From positions 62,254,523 to 62,318,522 of the forward strand of contig CM057228.1 of assembly GCA_029891385.1 (NCBI GenBank): a stretch of DNA of 64,000 bases. The letters are read 5' to 3'. The notes under the pieces were generated by a model. The model saw nothing but the letters and a program-made list of their open reading frames with translations. It was not told where the DNA came from and did no database searches. Below are positions 46,237 to 57,879 of this stretch, piece by piece. The stretch's first letter is position 1; the number at the start of each line of letters is the position of its first letter. The translations under genes were made by a program, and so were the position numbers. The stretch comes from Erythroxylum novogranatense (taxonomy: Eukaryota; Streptophyta; Magnoliopsida; Malpighiales; Erythroxylaceae).

Positions 46237-46446
46237 TTACAATTCTCCCCTCCTAACAAAAATTTCGTCCTCGAAATTCTTACCTGACTGGTCGAAAAGA
46301 TGAGGATACTGTCTCCTCATATGCTCCTCGGTCTCCCAGGTAGCCTCCTCAGTCGAATGGTTCCTCCAGAGAACCTTCACCAGTGGAATACTCTTATTCC
46401 TCAATTGTTTCACCTGAGACCCGATAATCAATCGGCTCCTCCACAT
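46237..46446 (-). pseudogene. Tekay chromodomain
   Basis: The frame reads VKVLWRNHSTEEATWETEEH, then MRRQYPHLF, ending shortly before the LTR. This is the integrase-linked chromodomain of chromoviruses, thought to direct integration to heterochromatin by binding histone marks. A preceding stretch at about 46700-46490 retains SPWRGVLRFGRKGKLSP and IGPYEI in shifted frames, linking it to the integrase. Detached from integrase by at least one frameshift. Confidence 0.9.
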
Positions 46447-46744
46447 AACTCGATTCTTGGAGACCTCAATCTCCGAGCGGTATCACACGTGTCGGATCCG
46501 ACCGATATCTGCGGAGCATACTCACATGGAAGGCGTCATGTGGCGAGACATCTCACTCGGTAAAGCTAGCTCAGAGGCCAAAGGTCCGATCCTCTCGGTG
46601 ATCTCATATGGACCAATGTACTAGGGCTTAACTTCCCTTTCTCCCAAATCTCAAGACACCACGCCACGGTGACACCCGTAAGAACACTTTGTCGCCCACA
46701 TTATACTCAATGTCCCTCCTATCGATCAACATAGCTCTTACGTT

Positions 46745-47680
46745 TCATCCCGAGCCGCCTTTAATGCGACTCTCAATCGGTTTCACTTTATCAACAAGTA
46801 TCTGAATCAACTCAGGCCCCTCAATCATCCTTACTCCCTCTTCGTCCCAATACAAAGGCGATCTACACGGTCGCCCATACAGTGCCTCATATGGAGCCAT
46901 CCCGATGCTACTATGATAGTGATTGTTATATGCAAACTCTATCAAGGCCAAGTACTGATCCCATGCTCCTCTGAACTCCAATACACATGCCCGAAGCATA
47001 TCCTCAACAGTCTTAATCGTCCTCTCACTCTGCCCATCTGTCTGAGGATGAAACGCTGTACTGAAGTTCAACCTAGTACCCATAGCAGACTGCAAACTCT
47101 GCCAGAACCTCGAAGTAAATCTGGGATCCCTGTCAGACACTATCGACACTGGAACCCCGTGCAGTCTCACTATCTCCGCCACATACTTCTGGGCCAACTG
47201 ATCCATAGTATTATTCTCCCTCACTGCCAAGAAATGAGCCGATTTAGTTAACCGGTCCACTATGACCCAGATAGCATCATGCTGCCTCGGCGTCCTAGGC
47301 AACCCCATAATGAAATCCATGGTGATCCGTTCCCATTTCCACTCCGGAATAGGCAACGAATGAAGCTTCCCTACTGGAGCTTGGTGCTCAGCTTTAACTT
47401 GCTGGCACGTCAAACACCTGGACACATACTCAGCTACCTGCTTCTTCATACCAGGCCACCAGAAATGTTGCTTAAGGGTGTTATACATCTTGGTAGTACC
47501 AGGATGCATAGCATATGTGGCCATGTGAGCCTCCTCCAGTATCTCTCGCCTCAGATCATCTACATTAGGCACACAAAGTCTCTGCCCTATCCATAGAGTC
47601 TCATCTCTCACATCAAACTCAGATCTCGAATCAGCCTTCACTTTCTCAATCAGTCTCACCATAACAGGATCCTTATCCAC
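46745..47680 (-). pseudogene. Tekay integrase (311-residue frame)
   Basis: The zinc finger is H52, H59, C89, C92. The catalytic triad is complete: D122 (TMDFIMGLP), D183 (VSDRDPRF) and E219 (DGQSERTI), with 60 and 35 residues between them, the canonical spacing. GMAPYEALYGRPCRSPLYW follows. The domain itself looks intact over its length, and damage lies on both sides: the RNase H end is in another frame upstream, and the chromodomain in another downstream. Function: cDNA insertion. Confidence 0.93.
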
Positions 47681-47922
47681 GAACCCTCTGATCTGCCCGG
47701 TAGCATCGGTCTCAGTCTCAGTGTAGCCAATAATACTCCATCCTGCTCCAGATTCATCTGCACATTCAAAGCTCTCAACTGAATTAAATTAGGCAATCTC
47801 ATTGCAACGAATCTGGTATCAGTATGTGACTTTCTACTCGGAGCATACGCCACCACATTAGCTTTTCGGTGATACTCAATAATACATTCGTAATCCTTCA
47901 GCAACTCAAGCCACCTCCTCAT
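47656..47922 (-). pseudogene. Tekay RNase H, C-terminal piece
   Basis: MRRWLELLKDYECIIEYHRK then ANVVAYAPSRK matches the end of the RNase H domain (norm KANVVADALSRK; here the Asp is Tyr). It removes the RNA strand of the RNA-DNA hybrid. It lies in a different frame from both the reverse transcriptase and the integrase. Confidence 0.8.
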
Positions 47923-48017
47923 CTCAAATTCAACTCTCTCGGCTCAATGGGTATCTCAAACTCTTATGGTCAAGAAGATCCGAAAGGTCTCACCATACGA
48001 GTAATGCCTCCAAATCT

Positions 48018-48803
48018 TCAATGCAAATCGATTGCAGCTAACTCCAAATCATGAACAGGATAGTTTACCTCATGAATCCTCAACTGTCTCGAGGCATAGG
48101 CAATGACTCTACCATGCTGCATCAGCACACATCCCAATCCCTGATGTGATGCATCGCTGTACACCTCAAATCCTCCAGTCCCAGATGGAATAGCCAACAC
48201 GGTGCGAAGAGTCAACCGATCTTTCGGCTCCTCAAAGCTCTTCCGACACTCCTCGGTCCATCTGAATGGCACATTCTTCCTCAGAAGTTTTGTCAGAGGG
48301 GCTGAGATCAATGAAAACCCCTCGACAAACCTCCGGTAATAACCAGCCAATCCGAGGAAACTCCGAATCTCCGGCACATTCCTAGGAGCTTCCCATTTCA
48401 GCACTGCCTCTACCTTACTCGGATCCACCTGAATACCCTCTCCAGTCACTATATGCCCCAAAAAGATCACCTGATCCAGCCAAAATTCACATTTGCTGAA
48501 TTTGGCGAACAACTGTCTCTCCCTCATCGTCTGTAACACAATCCTCAAATGCTCACTATGCTCCCGCTCATCCCTCGAATACACTAGGATGTCATCAATG
48601 AAAACTATAACAAACTGATCCAGGTAGGGCTGAAATACCTTATTCATCAAGGCCATAAAAGCTGCCGGGGCATTTGTCAACCCAAACGGCATCACTAGAA
48701 ACTCGAAATGCCCATACCTGCTCCTAAATGCACTCTTAGGCACATCGGCCTCTGCAATCTTCAACTGATAGTAACCAGATCGCAGATCTAACTTGGTGAA
48801 CAC
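48018..48803 (-). pseudogene. Tekay reverse transcriptase and RNase H start
   Basis: [31 protein letters not shown], the catalytic [42 protein letters not shown], then RNase [19 protein letters not shown] and [10 protein letters not shown]. The N-terminal part of the domain ([10 protein letters not shown]) is upstream in another frame, after a stop and a one-base shift near 48800-48875. The frame ends early, inside RNase H. Confidence 0.93.
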
Positions 48804-48874
48804 CGAGCTCCTCTGAATCGATCAAATAAGTCATCGATCCTAGGCAGTGGGTACTTGTTCTTCATGTTACCGAT

Positions 48875-49732
48875 TCACCGCCTATAATCGATGCACAGCC
48901 TCAAAGTCCCATCCTTTTTCTTCACAAACAAAACTGGAGCTCCCCATGGTGAAACACTAGGTCTAATGAACCCCTTCTCCAGCAACTCCTGCAACTGAAC
49001 CTTCAACTCCCTCAGTTCCACAGGTGCCATCCTATATGGAGGTATAGATATAGGAGCGGTACCTGGAACGAGGTCAATGGTAAACTCTGTCTCCCGATCC
49101 GGCGGCAAACCCGGTAACTCATCAGGAAACACATCTGGAAATTCCCTAACCACGGGAATATCCTGAAGCCTCTGCTCAACTCTGGTGTCAATCACATGAG
49201 CCAGATAGGCCTCACAACCTCCCTGCATCAACCTCAGGGCACTAAGGAAAGAGATCATCCGGGCTGGCACTGCCTGGCTAACTCCTCTGAACACTGCTCT
49301 AGGCTGCCCAGGAGACTCCAACACAACCTCCTTGGTATAGCAGTCCATGATAGCCCTATGAGCAGTAAGCCAATCCATCCCCAGAATGACATCGATCTCT
49401 CTCAGAGGCAACACTATAAGGTCTGCCCTCAATACTGCTTGATCAATCTGAATCGAGCATCCCCTGCAGACCTCTCCCAATGCAGTAGTAGTACCTAGAG
49501 GTGTACTCACCTCTAGCCCATACTGTAACATCTCCCTATCCCCATGCAATTTACATGCCATATGAGGTGCAATAAAAGAATGCGTGGATCCAGGATCCAG
49601 CAATGCAAATGCCTCAATATCAGAAAGGAGAAACATACCAGCTACAACATCAGGGGAATCCTGGGCCTCCTGCCGCGTCATGGCATACACTGCTCGACAG
49701 GGGGTGGTGGTGCCCCGACCCTCAGTTCTCAC
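48875..49732 (-). pseudogene. Tekay protease and start of reverse transcriptase
   Basis: Aspartic protease with [13 protein letters not shown] (active-site Asp in the DPGSTHS form typical of this clade) and [17 protein letters not shown], then the linker [20 protein letters not shown] and the first RT motif, [13 protein letters not shown]...[21 protein letters not shown] and LRLCIDYRR, where the frame stops. The protease cuts the polyprotein. Confidence 0.93.
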
Positions 49733-49797
49733 AAAGGACCCCTCAGCTCTACCACGGCCTCTACCTCGGCCCTCCGTCCGGATCCACCCACACTCTC

Positions 49798-50553
49798 TCA
49801 GATAGTCATACTACTCCCGACTCGTCCACTACCAAAGAGTTGAACTCTCAATGTATCGGGCAATCCACGACACGATGCTCGGTCGAGCAAGCACCTCAAA
49901 CAAGCCCCAAGAAGCCACCAACACTCCCCATCGTGTCTTCTACCACAATGCGGGCACACTGGAGAAATCGCCAGAGCCTCGCCACTACCACTACCGGTCG
50001 ATCCAAATCTCCTCTCGCCCAAATCCAGGTGTCTCGAACCTCCGGAGACACGAAAGTCCCGCTCGGCGCTTACTAAAGCTCTCTGCCAGAGTCGCTCGAC
50101 TATCATTGGCCGCTTACCCCGGGACCCAATCTCAGCCTGTCTCTGTCTCATCAGCTGCTCCACTCTAACGGCAGCAGCCCTCAACTCAATGAATGTACCC
50201 ATGTCCGACCAAGCCAACCTGGTACGGATCTCAGTGTTGAGGCCATTCTCGAACCTCCGGCACTTATCAGCCTCAGTCGGGACCATCACAGTAGCATAAT
50301 CTATCAGCTCATTAAATTTTACCTCATAATCAGCCACCGACATCCTACCCTGCTTTAGTTCCAGAAACTCCTGCATCTTCATATCAAGATAGACCTTGGG
50401 CATATAATTATCCCTGAAGGCCCTCGAAACTTCAGCCCGTGTCAACAAGCAAGGCACGTGGTACCGCTTTCGCACAGATCTTCCACCACTTATATCTTTG
50501 GGCCCGCTGCGGTGATATCGCATAATCGAACCTCTCATCGAGTTCGCATCCAT
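49798..50553 (-). pseudogene. Tekay gag
   Basis: The core reads FRDNYMPKVYLDMKMQEFLE, LKQGRMSVADYEVKFNEL and KCRRFENGLNTEIRTRL, the retrotransposon gag fold, followed by the zinc knuckle region CPHCGRRHDGEC. The N-terminal third and the second knuckle are scrambled by frameshifts. Gag forms the virus-like particle that holds the RNA. Confidence 0.88.
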
Positions 50554-50858
50554 CTGATCAAGACTCTCTCATCCTCTCCAACCATCCCTCGGCCTCGGGT
50601 CTCAGACCGCCATAAAATCTATAACTTGCAAGCAGAAGTCATACCTCCTTTCCGCCTCACAGGAACTCGAGGAGGCAACTCCTCAGTACGAGGCATAGAA
50701 GACTCCCTACTTGCTCCCACGGATCCCTGGTCAGCTGACTGCTCAACCTGATCACCTAGTACCGAAGACCTAAAACAAAACAAAAATTCTGATCAGTTTC
50801 AACAGTTCCATCTGATTCATACCTATCTTGTTACTATTCCCAAAAGATGCCAAACCAT

Positions 50859-50870
50859 GCTCTGATACCA
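50859..50870 (-). other. Tekay primer binding site
   Basis: TGGTATCAGAGC on the minus strand, five bases from the 5' LTR end at 50876. tRNA-iMet type. Confidence 0.93.
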
Positions 50871-50875
50871 CCAAA

Positions 50876-53800
50876 TGTAGCGCCCCCTTACCATAGGGTA
50901 TCCACCAGAACGCCCGTAGGTCATTCCGATACATATCCTACGACAAGAGACCACTACCGACAACAACCACTACACTCCTCATGGCATCACAATCATAAGA
51001 CAGTAATAAGAAACTGGCTACTTTTTAAAACCAAACTAGATTCCATTTCATTCATTCAAAACTTAATAATTCACAATCACAACTTTTTAAGTTACACATG
51101 ATTCACATATTGTCTTGCATAATAACCAGATCTAACTATCGCCTCCAAAAGAAAGCCCGGTGACCGACCTTTGAGCCATTGCTTTTCTCGCCAATCCATC
51201 AGATACTGGCTCTACAAATTCCGAGGAGCTATCTGCCTATGCTAGGCACGAAAAATAAGTTGCAATTTTGGGTGAGTTTGCGAACTCAATGAGAAACCAT
51301 CATCGATGGTTCTCCCAATTCATGCATCATATAAGCATGAAACAGTATACACGCAGTAATGATACAAAACACAACATGAATACAGTCACAGAATAATTAC
51401 AGTCACAAGACAAAGAATATACACCCGATTAAAAAATATTGTCGATATAGAATCCAAGATGCAATGCACGTGTGACTCTTTTCCAGATTCATTTCGAGAT
51501 TGTGACCGAAAGATAGCAAAGTTGATCAAGATAGACGCGTCTGGGAGAATTATCTCCGTCGAGCTCGAGGCTCGGTTCGAGATATCGAGCTCTAGGCTCG
51601 GTTGATCTGATGGCGCCTCGGTTCACAATTTTCCTTTTAACGACAGGATGTATTTGTGCATGAATGCACATGTTTCACAACAAGAAACATGGTATTTCAC
51701 GGTCAATATTCAATTCAATTACACAGTTACCTCATGTAATTTCACAACAAGAATACCACATAATTCCGTAGGCAATCAATCACGCTTATAATTCATGTAA
51801 TCCCCGTAGGCGCCAGTCACAACAATAATTCATGTATTCCCGTAGGCAATCAATTCACAGTTAACACATGATTGGAATAACCAACTAGGTTACTCACCTA
51901 ATAACTTCCACGCTAACGCCGGAAGTCTCGCCAATTGTGGAACGATGGTCCACTGGAGCCTCTATAACAAATTAAATGAATAACTATTACCATTGGTGTA
52001 AATGATTAAACAATGCACATGAAATCAAGAAATGTATATAATGCATGTTCATGGCAATCCGGCCCTAATCCAATATTTCCCCATAATAAAATTCTATGAA
52101 AATTAGAAATCCATAGGCGCCGACGGTGCGCAATTCGGACCTCTATAGGTCCCCAATTAAATAAAATAGTGTTTACAAGTTCCATCGATAGGGCTACGTC
52201 AAATTCCGCCTAAAATTCCCGATTTCTCAGAAAATGAAATTAAATATTCAACGAATCCGATGCCTCTGGAATCAGGTCAATCGGACGTCGGACGGAAAGA
52301 AATTGACAAAGAACAATTGTACCTTTTAATAACAAATAATAATCAAAATAAAAAATAATTATATATACATATATATGGCGAACGCCTCATGGGGCGAGGC
52401 GTCGCCATGAGGCGAAATCGCCTCACTTGTCATGAGGCGAGGCGTCGCCGCGACCAGCCTCTAAAACTCGCCCTCGAGGCGTAAACGTCGCATGAGAGGC
52501 GCGAAGTTTCCACTACCACCTCGCCTTTTTTTTTTCCAGATTTCAATCTTAATTTCCATCCACTCTAACTTTTAGCACACAATTCAGAAAATACCCACTA
52601 TACCTCATTGGAAAGCTTATGCAAAGCTCTACAACTCTCAAGAAGACCAAAAAAATCAAATCCAACCCTAAGGGTATCAAATAACCCATCAAACCTTCTG
52701 CCTACTAACTTTTCATCAACACAGGGCAGTACATTTTCAATGTCATAACTCACTGATTCTTCAGTAATAAATTACCACAAAATATGGTCAACAAGTTCAC
52801 AATGTCCTCAACAACTTTCATGAACAACCCAAAATCAAATTCTATTGCAAACCAAGTCAATTAATTCATCTAATGTTACTGTCCCTGAAAACCTTCAATT
52901 TGGGCAGTAACCTTACAACAAGCATAACTTCCAGTATACAAGTCAATAAAATCAGAACTTTATATCCCTGTAAAGATAACATCTTAAACTTAATTTTCAT
53001 GAAGCACTCATCATCCAATTCGATCTCTAACCATTTGAAAACTGTTATGGAAGTTTCTGTTGTCATCAGCCATTCATAACCTAATGTAGGATCAGTTTTT
53101 GCAAAATCATAACTCTCAACTCTGACCTCTAAAAATTACACACCATATATCAATTTCAAGGTAATCTCTTCCTCTACAACTTTTCAGAAGCTCAATCACA
53201 CCAATTCAGTCCACATAAAATGCTAAAATTGCCTCCAATCAGTAAACTCACAAAATCACACTTAAGCTAGGTTTCATCCAAAATGCTCAAAACCAGCCAT
53301 TAGTAATCAATTCATATCTCCCAACACACAATTCCAAAAATAGCAAGATCATTAGAAATGGAAATATAATCAAATATACTACAACTTCCATGAAGACCAT
53401 TCTCCCTAATTCCATCTCAATTAATTCACAAAAATCAACAAAACTCAGATGTCATGGTTGCGGTTACTGTTCACAGGCAATAGAACAGTAACTTTCCATG
53501 CAAAATTTCACCCTTCTATCATTGAAATTCAACAACACCTATTTCACACTAAATTAAAGCCAACATCCCAAAGTTTCAGTGGCCACTAACCTTACCTCAT
53601 TTGCATTTCTACACAATAAGTTATGAATAAAACAGTAACATCTATTACAAATCTCATTTTCCAGATTCAATGTTAACCTTAGTTCAAACACTTCCAATAT
53701 CTTTTCACATCACTAAACATCAAAATAAATACAAATTAAATATTAATACCATCATACATATATTAGGGCTAACACTGAAAAATTGGCAGCACTAAATTCC

Positions 53801-54795
53801 TCAATTCAAATACTCAATTAATTATCCCTATTCAATCCAACAAATCAAACTATAACATTAACTTCAATGCATCTTCACCTAGCCTCATCCCTTTTTCATC
53901 AAATCATAATAACCATCACTTTAATGCCTACCTAAACCTAATACATGCTTTAAACCCATTTATTAACTACCCCACACTATCATGGCATTTAATCCATATG
54001 AAAGACATCATTAAACTCAAATACTTAAATGAAACTTACCTAACACAATTCTCCTTCAAAGCTTCTACTACCTTCTAACCTTTATACCAAGCTACCACCT
54101 TTTCCTTCTCAAGTATATACCATACTCATCATCTAGCTTTGATGAGACCAAAGAAATGAGCTTAAAGCTATGGAGAAAAATGGAAAAAAGGAAAGCAAAA
54201 ATCGATGGTTTTCAAGAAGAGTGAAGTTTTGTGTTTCGGATGGCTATAGAAAAGCCTAACCAATTTATCTCTTCATCCTTTAAACACACTCATCCGAGAA
54301 CAATAATGAAGAAGCATTTATTGTCACTTTATAAATGGCAAAATACCATTGGTTAGTCATTTAATAATTCAGTCCAAAATTTTACTCCATTAAACTCAAA
54401 TGACCCTACTTTCAGTCCCAAAATAATATACCCACTATTACTGTGCCACTGGGTAGCGATTTCTGCTACCGAGAATTGACCGATTCGCCACTTGGCGATT
54501 TTACCGGTCCAGGAATTGTCTCCGGAAAAATCCAGAAAAATTCCTAAAATCCTAAAACGATTTATGGCACAGTCCAAATAATTTTCCAAACTCAATTTCC
54601 CCATTAATTTCACACAAGAGTTCCATTTCAATCCTAAGCCGGAAAATGACATGAATGCATGTATACTATGTGCATGTGCAACCCGTCAGTAATTATAGAG
54701 ACTATATGCTGTATGCGCATGCCGAGATATAATTAAATGTCCCGAACCCATCCTAATTACCAAAATACCCTTCCTATAGGAGAGGGGATGTTACA
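50876..54795 (-). mobile_element. Tekay 5' LTR
   Basis: 3,920 bp, same ends as 42328-46241. From about 52,530 to 54,795 it differs from its partner at only a handful of bases, implying recent insertion. From about 51,100 to 52,530 differences are dense: short indels in G or C runs, and CAGTA-type sites changed to AAG- or GAT-like words. The M1, cassette and conserved blocks are as in the 3' LTR. Confidence 0.95.
52373..52530. repeat. GC-rich palindromic cassette of Tekay 5' LTR
   Basis: Contains GGCGAGGCGTCGCCATGAGG and repeats of CATGAGGCGA in both orientations. Compared with 43853-43972 it has an added segment (about 52376-52430) and small internal changes. The flanking sequence on the poly-T side is nearly identical between the two LTRs. 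Confidence 0.85.
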
Positions 54796-54800
54796 TCCTC

Positions 54801-55084
54801 CATCCGGTAATGGTTCTCGTTGGGATGAGTTCGTTCTTCTCGTTTTTCACCACTGTCATTCCTCCCTTTTTGGGTACACATTGCACCGGACTTACCCAAG
54901 AACTATCCGATATAGGGTAAATAATACCAGCATCAAGCCAATTCACGATTTCCTTCTTCACCACTTCCTTCATGTTTGGGTTCAATCGCCTTTGTGGTTG
55001 CACACTAGGCTTGAACTCTTCTTCTAGTATGATCTTGTGTTGACTGAAAAGTGGGCTTATTCCTTGATATCGGCTAAGGTCCAA
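54801..55084 (-). pseudogene. Athila pol: reverse transcriptase, N-terminal part
   Basis: Reads LSRYQGISPLFSQHKIILEE, FKPSVQPQRRLNPNMKEVVK, NWLDAGIIYPISDSSWVSPV and QCVPKKGGMTVVKN, ending ...TRTITGWR at the insertion point. The next Athila residues (ICMDYRK) resume at 42322 on the far side of the Tekay element. Apart from the insertion the junction is clean, as expected for a 5-bp TSD. Confidence 0.93.
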
Positions 55085-55481
55085 CCGATTGCTCTTTTGT
55101 GTCTTTTCAACACACGAAGTAGCTTCTCTTCCTGCACATTAGCTAGTTCTGTGGAAACAATAACAGGAAGGGTGGAGTTCTCACCAAAGTAGGCATACTT
55201 CAAGTGATGAGGAAGTTGCTTAAGTTCTAACTCGGAGGTACTTGATTGAAGGTTTTGCTACTTCATCCTTGGAATTGTTCAATGGCTCTATAACTTGTCT
55301 AAATGGTCTTAGAGATGAACTGCGTCTAACAAGTTAATGTATTCAGAATTTCTTCTTCATCAAACTCATTAAGTATTGTTAAAGCGGTTGTCAAAGGATC
55401 ATCGTTAGAGCATTCATAGTTGAGTCATTTAAAATTACTTATTTAGTTGAAGAAATTGCATAACATTTTCATTTGGAAATT
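55085..55481 (-). pseudogene. Athila pol: degraded protease-RT linker
   Basis: Corresponds to the spacer between protease and reverse transcriptase. On the minus strand LPHHLKYAYFGE and PVIVSTELANVQEEKLLRVLK can be read near 55220-55110. It is broken by stops and shifts. Confidence 0.6.
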
Positions 55482-55937
55482 TCATAGAAGAAAAATGCTA
55501 AAGGTTACCTCTTCTCCATTTACTCTCATGGTAAGTTCTCCTTTTTCAACATCAATGAGAACTCTACCTGTGGCTAGGAACGGTCGTCCCAAAATGATAG
55601 GTACCTCTACATCTTCTTCAATGTCACAGACTATAAAATCTGTTGGAAAAATGAACTTATCCACCTTGACTAGCACATCTTCAAGAATTCCCCATGGATG
55701 GATAATGGAACGATCGGCCAATTGTAGTCTCACCGAAGTTGGTTTAATTACATCTCCCATGCCTAATTTCCTGAAAACAGAGATGGGCATTAAATTAATG
55801 GAAGCACCAAGATCACAAAGAGCCTTACCAAAAATTTGTGTGCCAATTATACATGGAATTGTAAAACTTCCAGGATCCTTGAGTTTTGGTGGGAGCTTCT
55901 TTTGTAGTATTGCACTACATTCTTCCGTCAAGGCCAC
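55482..55937 (-). pseudogene. Athila protease region
   Basis: KLPPKLKDPGSFTIPCIIG, then KALCDLGASINLMPISVFRK (active-site Asp in the DLGASIN form of the Athila clade), then VEVPIILGRPFLATGRVLID. A single 151-residue frame. It lies between gag and reverse transcriptase as expected. Confidence 0.92.
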
Positions 55938-55967
55938 CGTTTCGTGATCTCCAAGCCTTCTCTTTTT

Positions 55968-56500
55968 TTATAGAACATCCTTCATAAATTTGGCATAGCT
56001 TGGCATATTTTCTAAAGCTTCAGCAAAGGGAATGTTAATTGTTAGTTTCTTAAAAACATCCATAAATTTTTCAAACCCTTTTTCATGTTTTTGCTTTGCT
56101 AGCCTTTGAGGAAATGGTGGTGGAGGATATGGTCTTTCCCTCGGTTGTTTTTCTTCCTTGTCTTCCCTTGATTTTTCTTCCTCCTCTTTTTCCATGGGTC
56201 TATCAACATCAATAACAACATCATCCCGCAATTTTAGAATTTTCAAAATTTATACATACCTCCTTCCCTTTGGGAATTGGTGTTGTATTCACCTCTTTTC
56301 CATTCCTAAGAACGATGGCATGAAGTTGTTCCTTTCGAGGATTTACGGTGTCACTTGGCAATGTTCCTTGAGGACGACTTTTTAAAGGTTCAATCACTTG
56401 TCCCATTTGAGTTTGCAAGTTCCGTGTTGATTCTTCAAGTTTGACCATTCTCTGACCACTTTGCTCCATGAACTTCCCCAATATACTCTCCAATGATGGT
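55968..56500 (-). pseudogene. Athila gag C-terminal region
   Basis: Two overlapping frames: one with STRNLQTQMGQV, SRPQGTLPSDTVNPRKEQL and AIVLRNGKEV (56493-56221), the other with EDKEEKQPRERPYPPPPFPQ, KGFEKFMDVFKKLTINIPFA and ENMPSYAKFMKDVL (56246-55968). This is the conserved C-terminal part of Athila gag before protease. A frameshift near 56240 separates them. Confidence 0.88.
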
Positions 56501-56532
56501 TGGTTGGATGTATTTGGAGGTTGTCCTTATGG

Positions 56533-57652
56533 TTAGTTTTGATATTGCCAATTTTGTTGTTGTGGTTGTTGTTGGAATCCCGGTGGGTGAATTTGCCTTG
56601 GAGGGTAATTTCTTGCTCCCGAATTGTAGTTATTTGCATTTTGATTGTATGGAGCTCTTTGATTCCCGAAGTAATTTACCGTCTCGGTCGGTGGCTCGAT
56701 GTTTGGACACTGTTCATAATGATGACTTTCACCACAATAATCACAAGTAAATGTAATGGCTTTTACCTGTTGTGTTATGGGTTTAAGTTGCTCCAAAATA
56801 GTGTCTGTGATTTTCTTGCACATATTCGAGATCATGGCATCCATCAATTCTGAGGGATTGATTTCATACGTACTTGGGGCTTTCCGCATAGGTTGAGATC
56901 CTCCTTTTTCATGAGCCCTAAAGTTGTTAGCAGTAACCTTTTCTACTAACGATATAGCGTCATTGGGATTGAGTTCTAAGAACATACCTCCAACAATTGT
57001 ATCTAATTGACTTGCCATAGCGAGAGTCAACCCATGATATAAATGAGAGACTAGAGATGATGGAGGAATCCCATGATGTGGGCACTTCCTTTGGATTTCT
57101 TTGAATCGTTCAAAGGCTTCAGCTAATGACTCCATCTCGGATTGTTTGAAGTTGATAATCTCCATTTTGAGCTTGTGAGTCTTTGCTGGTGAGAAGTACT
57201 TTCTCATGAATTTGTCCTTTAATTCACCCCACGTTGTCAACAAACCCTTTGGGTTTACATCCCACATCCATTCTTTGGCTGCACCTGCAAGAGAAAATGG
57301 AAAGAGCCTTAGTCGCATTTGCTCATTTGACACATTTGCTACTTGGTAGCTATCGGCAATTTCAAGATAATTTTTTAGGTGCATGATGGGACAATCGGAT
57401 GCCACTCCAGTGAAAGGTTTGTCCCTCAAGTAATTCATGACCGCTCCGTCGATTTTGAAAGTTTAAGTGGCTGGAATCCGAGTATGAGCTATACTCGTTC
57501 TCTCATCAAAAGTAGGTGTATGGAAATCTAAGCAACTTTGTGCTCGTTCCAATTCTCTTTGCTCGACTTCCATCTCCTCTCGAACTTGTCTCTGTATTTC
57601 TTCATTTCAGAGTCGTTCGACCGTTTCTTCGAGTGTCTCGTTATTGTTAGCC
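56533..57652 (-). pseudogene. Athila gag N-terminal and core
   Basis: The start codon is probably at about 57652 (MANNNETLEETVERL), with stops soon after that and near 57463. From 57438 a 301-residue frame is open: RLRLFPFSLAGAAKEWMWDV, TWGELKDKFMRKYFSPAKTH and ESLAEAFERFKEIQRKCPHH form the gag core, and CDYCGESHHYEQC is a zinc knuckle (C-X2-C-X3-H-X4-C). A Gln/Asn/Pro-rich tail follows. Particle protein that packages element RNA. Confidence 0.9.
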
Positions 57653-57855
57653 ATATTGGCTGCAGCTGCTCTTTATTCTCGAACTCTTCTCCGATTGACT
57701 TTACACGTTCTCTCTATTTCAAGATCACGAATGGGTTGGATTAGTTTCGAGCGGGTGAGCATGCAGATCACCTAGCCAATAAAAACAAAATGAGACACGT
57801 AAGTAAACTTAAAACAAAAATCAAAACAAGTATCAATATTAAAACTAAAAATTGA

Positions 57856-57873
57856 TCCCCGACAACGACACCA
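57856..57873 (-). other. Athila primer binding site, tRNA-Asp type
   Basis: Minus strand TGGTGTCGTTGTCGGGGA, six bases from the LTR end. It differs at three positions from the usual Athila tRNA-Asp site (TGGCGCCGTTGCCGGGGA); all three are C-to-T on this strand, as expected after cytosine methylation and decay. Confidence 0.88.
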
Positions 57874-57879
57874 AAAACT

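Larger units (their letters stand above)
42328..46241 (-). mobile_element. Tekay 3' LTR
   Basis: 3,914 bp, pairs with 50876-54795. Reading on the minus strand: purine/donor-like GTTAGGTAAGT (45480), GTTGTAG modules (44880-44030), GC-rich palindromic cassette (43972-43853), CGTCCGACGTCCGATTGACC block (43758), a GGTGAGT donor-like site (43355), three GCCCTACGGGGA repeats (43320-43215) and GAACCGAGCCTCGAGCTCG repeats (about 43070-43000). No coding region. Confidence 0.95.
42328..54795 (-). mobile_element. Full-length Tekay-type chromovirus inserted in Athila
   Basis: Flanked by perfect TSD TCCTC (42323-42327 and 54796-54800) inside the Athila reverse transcriptase. LTRs are 42328-46241 and 50876-54795. 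In element sense they begin TGTAACATCCCC and end GGGGGCGCTACA. PBS 50870-50859 is iMet-type, PPT about 46254-46242. The protein order is gag, protease, reverse transcriptase, RNase H, integrase, chromodomain, and the sequence wording fits the Tekay/Del clade. Total 12,468 bp. Frames are broken by multiple shifts and stops although the LTRs are nearly identical over most of their length. Confidence 0.95.

Noticed and set aside
42328..54795. Segmental duplication of ordinary genomic DNA (42.3-46.2 kb and 50.9-54.8 kb)
   Set aside because: TG...CA ends, TSD TCCTC, PBS, PPT and pol in between show these are LTRs of one element.
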